NCBI GenBank assembly: GCA_031254385.1
Contig: JAIRUO010000065.1
Location: 1-5,368, forward strand
Source of the DNA: Treponema sp.
Lineage (GTDB): Bacteria > Spirochaetota > Spirochaetia > Treponematales > Breznakiellaceae
Reading direction: 5' to 3'
DNA length: 5,368 bases
Shown here: positions 4,830 through 5,368 of the stretch, in pieces
Layout: each line of letters begins with the position of its first letter
Position numbering within the stretch: the stretch's first letter is position 1
Position numbers and translations under genes: made by a program
The notes under the pieces: generated by a model
Database searches by the model: none
Told to the model about the DNA's origin: nothing
What the model saw: only the letters and a program-made list of their open reading frames with translations

Positions 4830-5368
4830 TAGCGGAACAGGGCTTTTCCGGCAATTAATTCAACGGGAACAGGGCCCCAGGTGCGGGAATCGTTGCTGTT
4901 ACTCCGGTCATCGGAAAGGACAAAAAATTCGTTTTCTCCCAAAACTACTGTTTCCATATTTCCCGAAAAAGGCAGGGACTCGTCCCATAAGGCAGGGACA
5001 GACGGTATTAATGTTTCGTAGGGGCGATCCCATAACTCAAATTCGGTAAAGCTGTAATTTTCGCCTTTGGGCTTTACCCGGATTACAAAATTAACCATTG
5101 TTATTTCATCGCCAGGAAGGCCAATTACGCGCTTAATAAAAACATTGTCTTCTCCCGAATTCAAGCTGTAACGCTGGGCTGTAAAAAAGCGTATTGCTCC
5201 ATCCAGAGTAACGGTAAAGAATCCACGGGGGTTGCCAAGGGATTTGTCGATCAAGACTATGTTGCCCCTGCGGAGCAGGGACGAGACATCTGACCCTGGA
5301 ATGAAGGAGTATATTTGATATGAAGAAAAAACAAAACGGTCTCCCTTTTGAAGATCGGGCTGCATGGT
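4799..5368 (-). CDS. lepB: Signal peptidase I (S26 family), N-terminus beyond the window
   Basis: This is a membrane-bound protease that removes signal peptides from exported proteins. The frame runs from the right edge to a TGA at 4801-4799. The ATG at 5365 is not the start: it is the Met of the conserved S-M-x-P-T-L box (here MQPDLQKGD). The membrane anchor and true start therefore lie outside the window. Counting that Met as 1, the later boxes are clear: RRGNIVLI (32-39), FIKRVIGLPGD (76-86) with the general-base Lys78, and SDDRSNSNDSRTWG (151-164), which corresponds to the GDNRxxSxDSRxWG box. The residue before the Met, where the catalytic Ser is expected, is encoded by ACC (Thr). Asp replaces the usual Thr of the P-T-L part. 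An insertion-like segment (about 93-130) lies between the Lys box and the last box. The 3' end overlaps hemW, which suggests an operon. Confidence 0.88.
   Translation of the reverse strand, partial: TMQPDLQKGDRFVFSSYQIYSFIPGSDVSSLLRRGNIVLIDKSLGNPRGFFTVTLDGAIRFFTAQRYSLNSGEDNVFIKRVIGLPGDEITMVNFVIRVKPKGENYSFTEFELWDRPYETLIPSVPALWDESLPFSGNMETVVLGENEFFVLSDDRSNSNDSRTWGPVPVELIAGKALFRYWPLNRLGIP

Overview
The window looks like a chromosomal segment of a spirochaete with a mid-range GC content. A termite-gut or other host-associated Treponema is the best guess. This rests on the general look of the proteins and on the lepB-hemW pair, and it is inference only; no rRNA or other taxonomic marker is present. 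No plasmid, phage, transposase, tRNA or CRISPR signature was seen.

Layout, left to right. (1) The 3' part of an unrecognised plus-strand gene (1-669) enters from outside the window. (2) A 122-base imperfect inverted-repeat element (710-831) is built from ACGGATT/AATCCGT units spaced about 9-10 bases apart. It carries a separate 7-bp palindrome in its right arm. A run of eight T follows it, so it may also terminate gene 1. (3) A convergent minus-strand gene (830-1414) encodes a 194-residue protein of unknown function; its stop codon is inside the repeat. (4) A divergent AT-rich control region (1415-1608) holds a perfect 2 x 12-bp tandem repeat, a strong sigma-70-like promoter facing right, a weaker one facing left, and a leader hairpin. 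(5) A large secreted protein (1609-3513) has a signal peptide, a degenerate RlpA-like double-psi beta-barrel, a very long low-complexity linker and a C-terminal SPOR domain. The linker contains 19 Ala-Arg-Glu triplets and a long Tyr/Gln/Pro repeat. (6) A 116-base convergent intergenic region is rich in hairpins. (7) A minus-strand operon contains signal peptidase I (4799-5368, running off the right edge) and then hemW (3630-4829), overlapping by 31 bases.

How the genes relate. The SPOR/RlpA-like protein probably acts on or binds peptidoglycan in the periplasm, likely at the division site. LepB removes signal peptides from exported proteins and could process this protein, whose predicted cleavage site is of the SPase I type. 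HemW is a radical-SAM protein related to HemN that is implicated in heme handling rather than coproporphyrinogen oxidation. The overlap with lepB suggests translational coupling more than a shared pathway.

The most interesting points are the RlpA-like protein with its apparently lost catalytic aspartate and its unusual linker, the threonine at the expected catalytic-serine position of the signal peptidase, and the inverted-repeat element that supplies a gene's stop codon.
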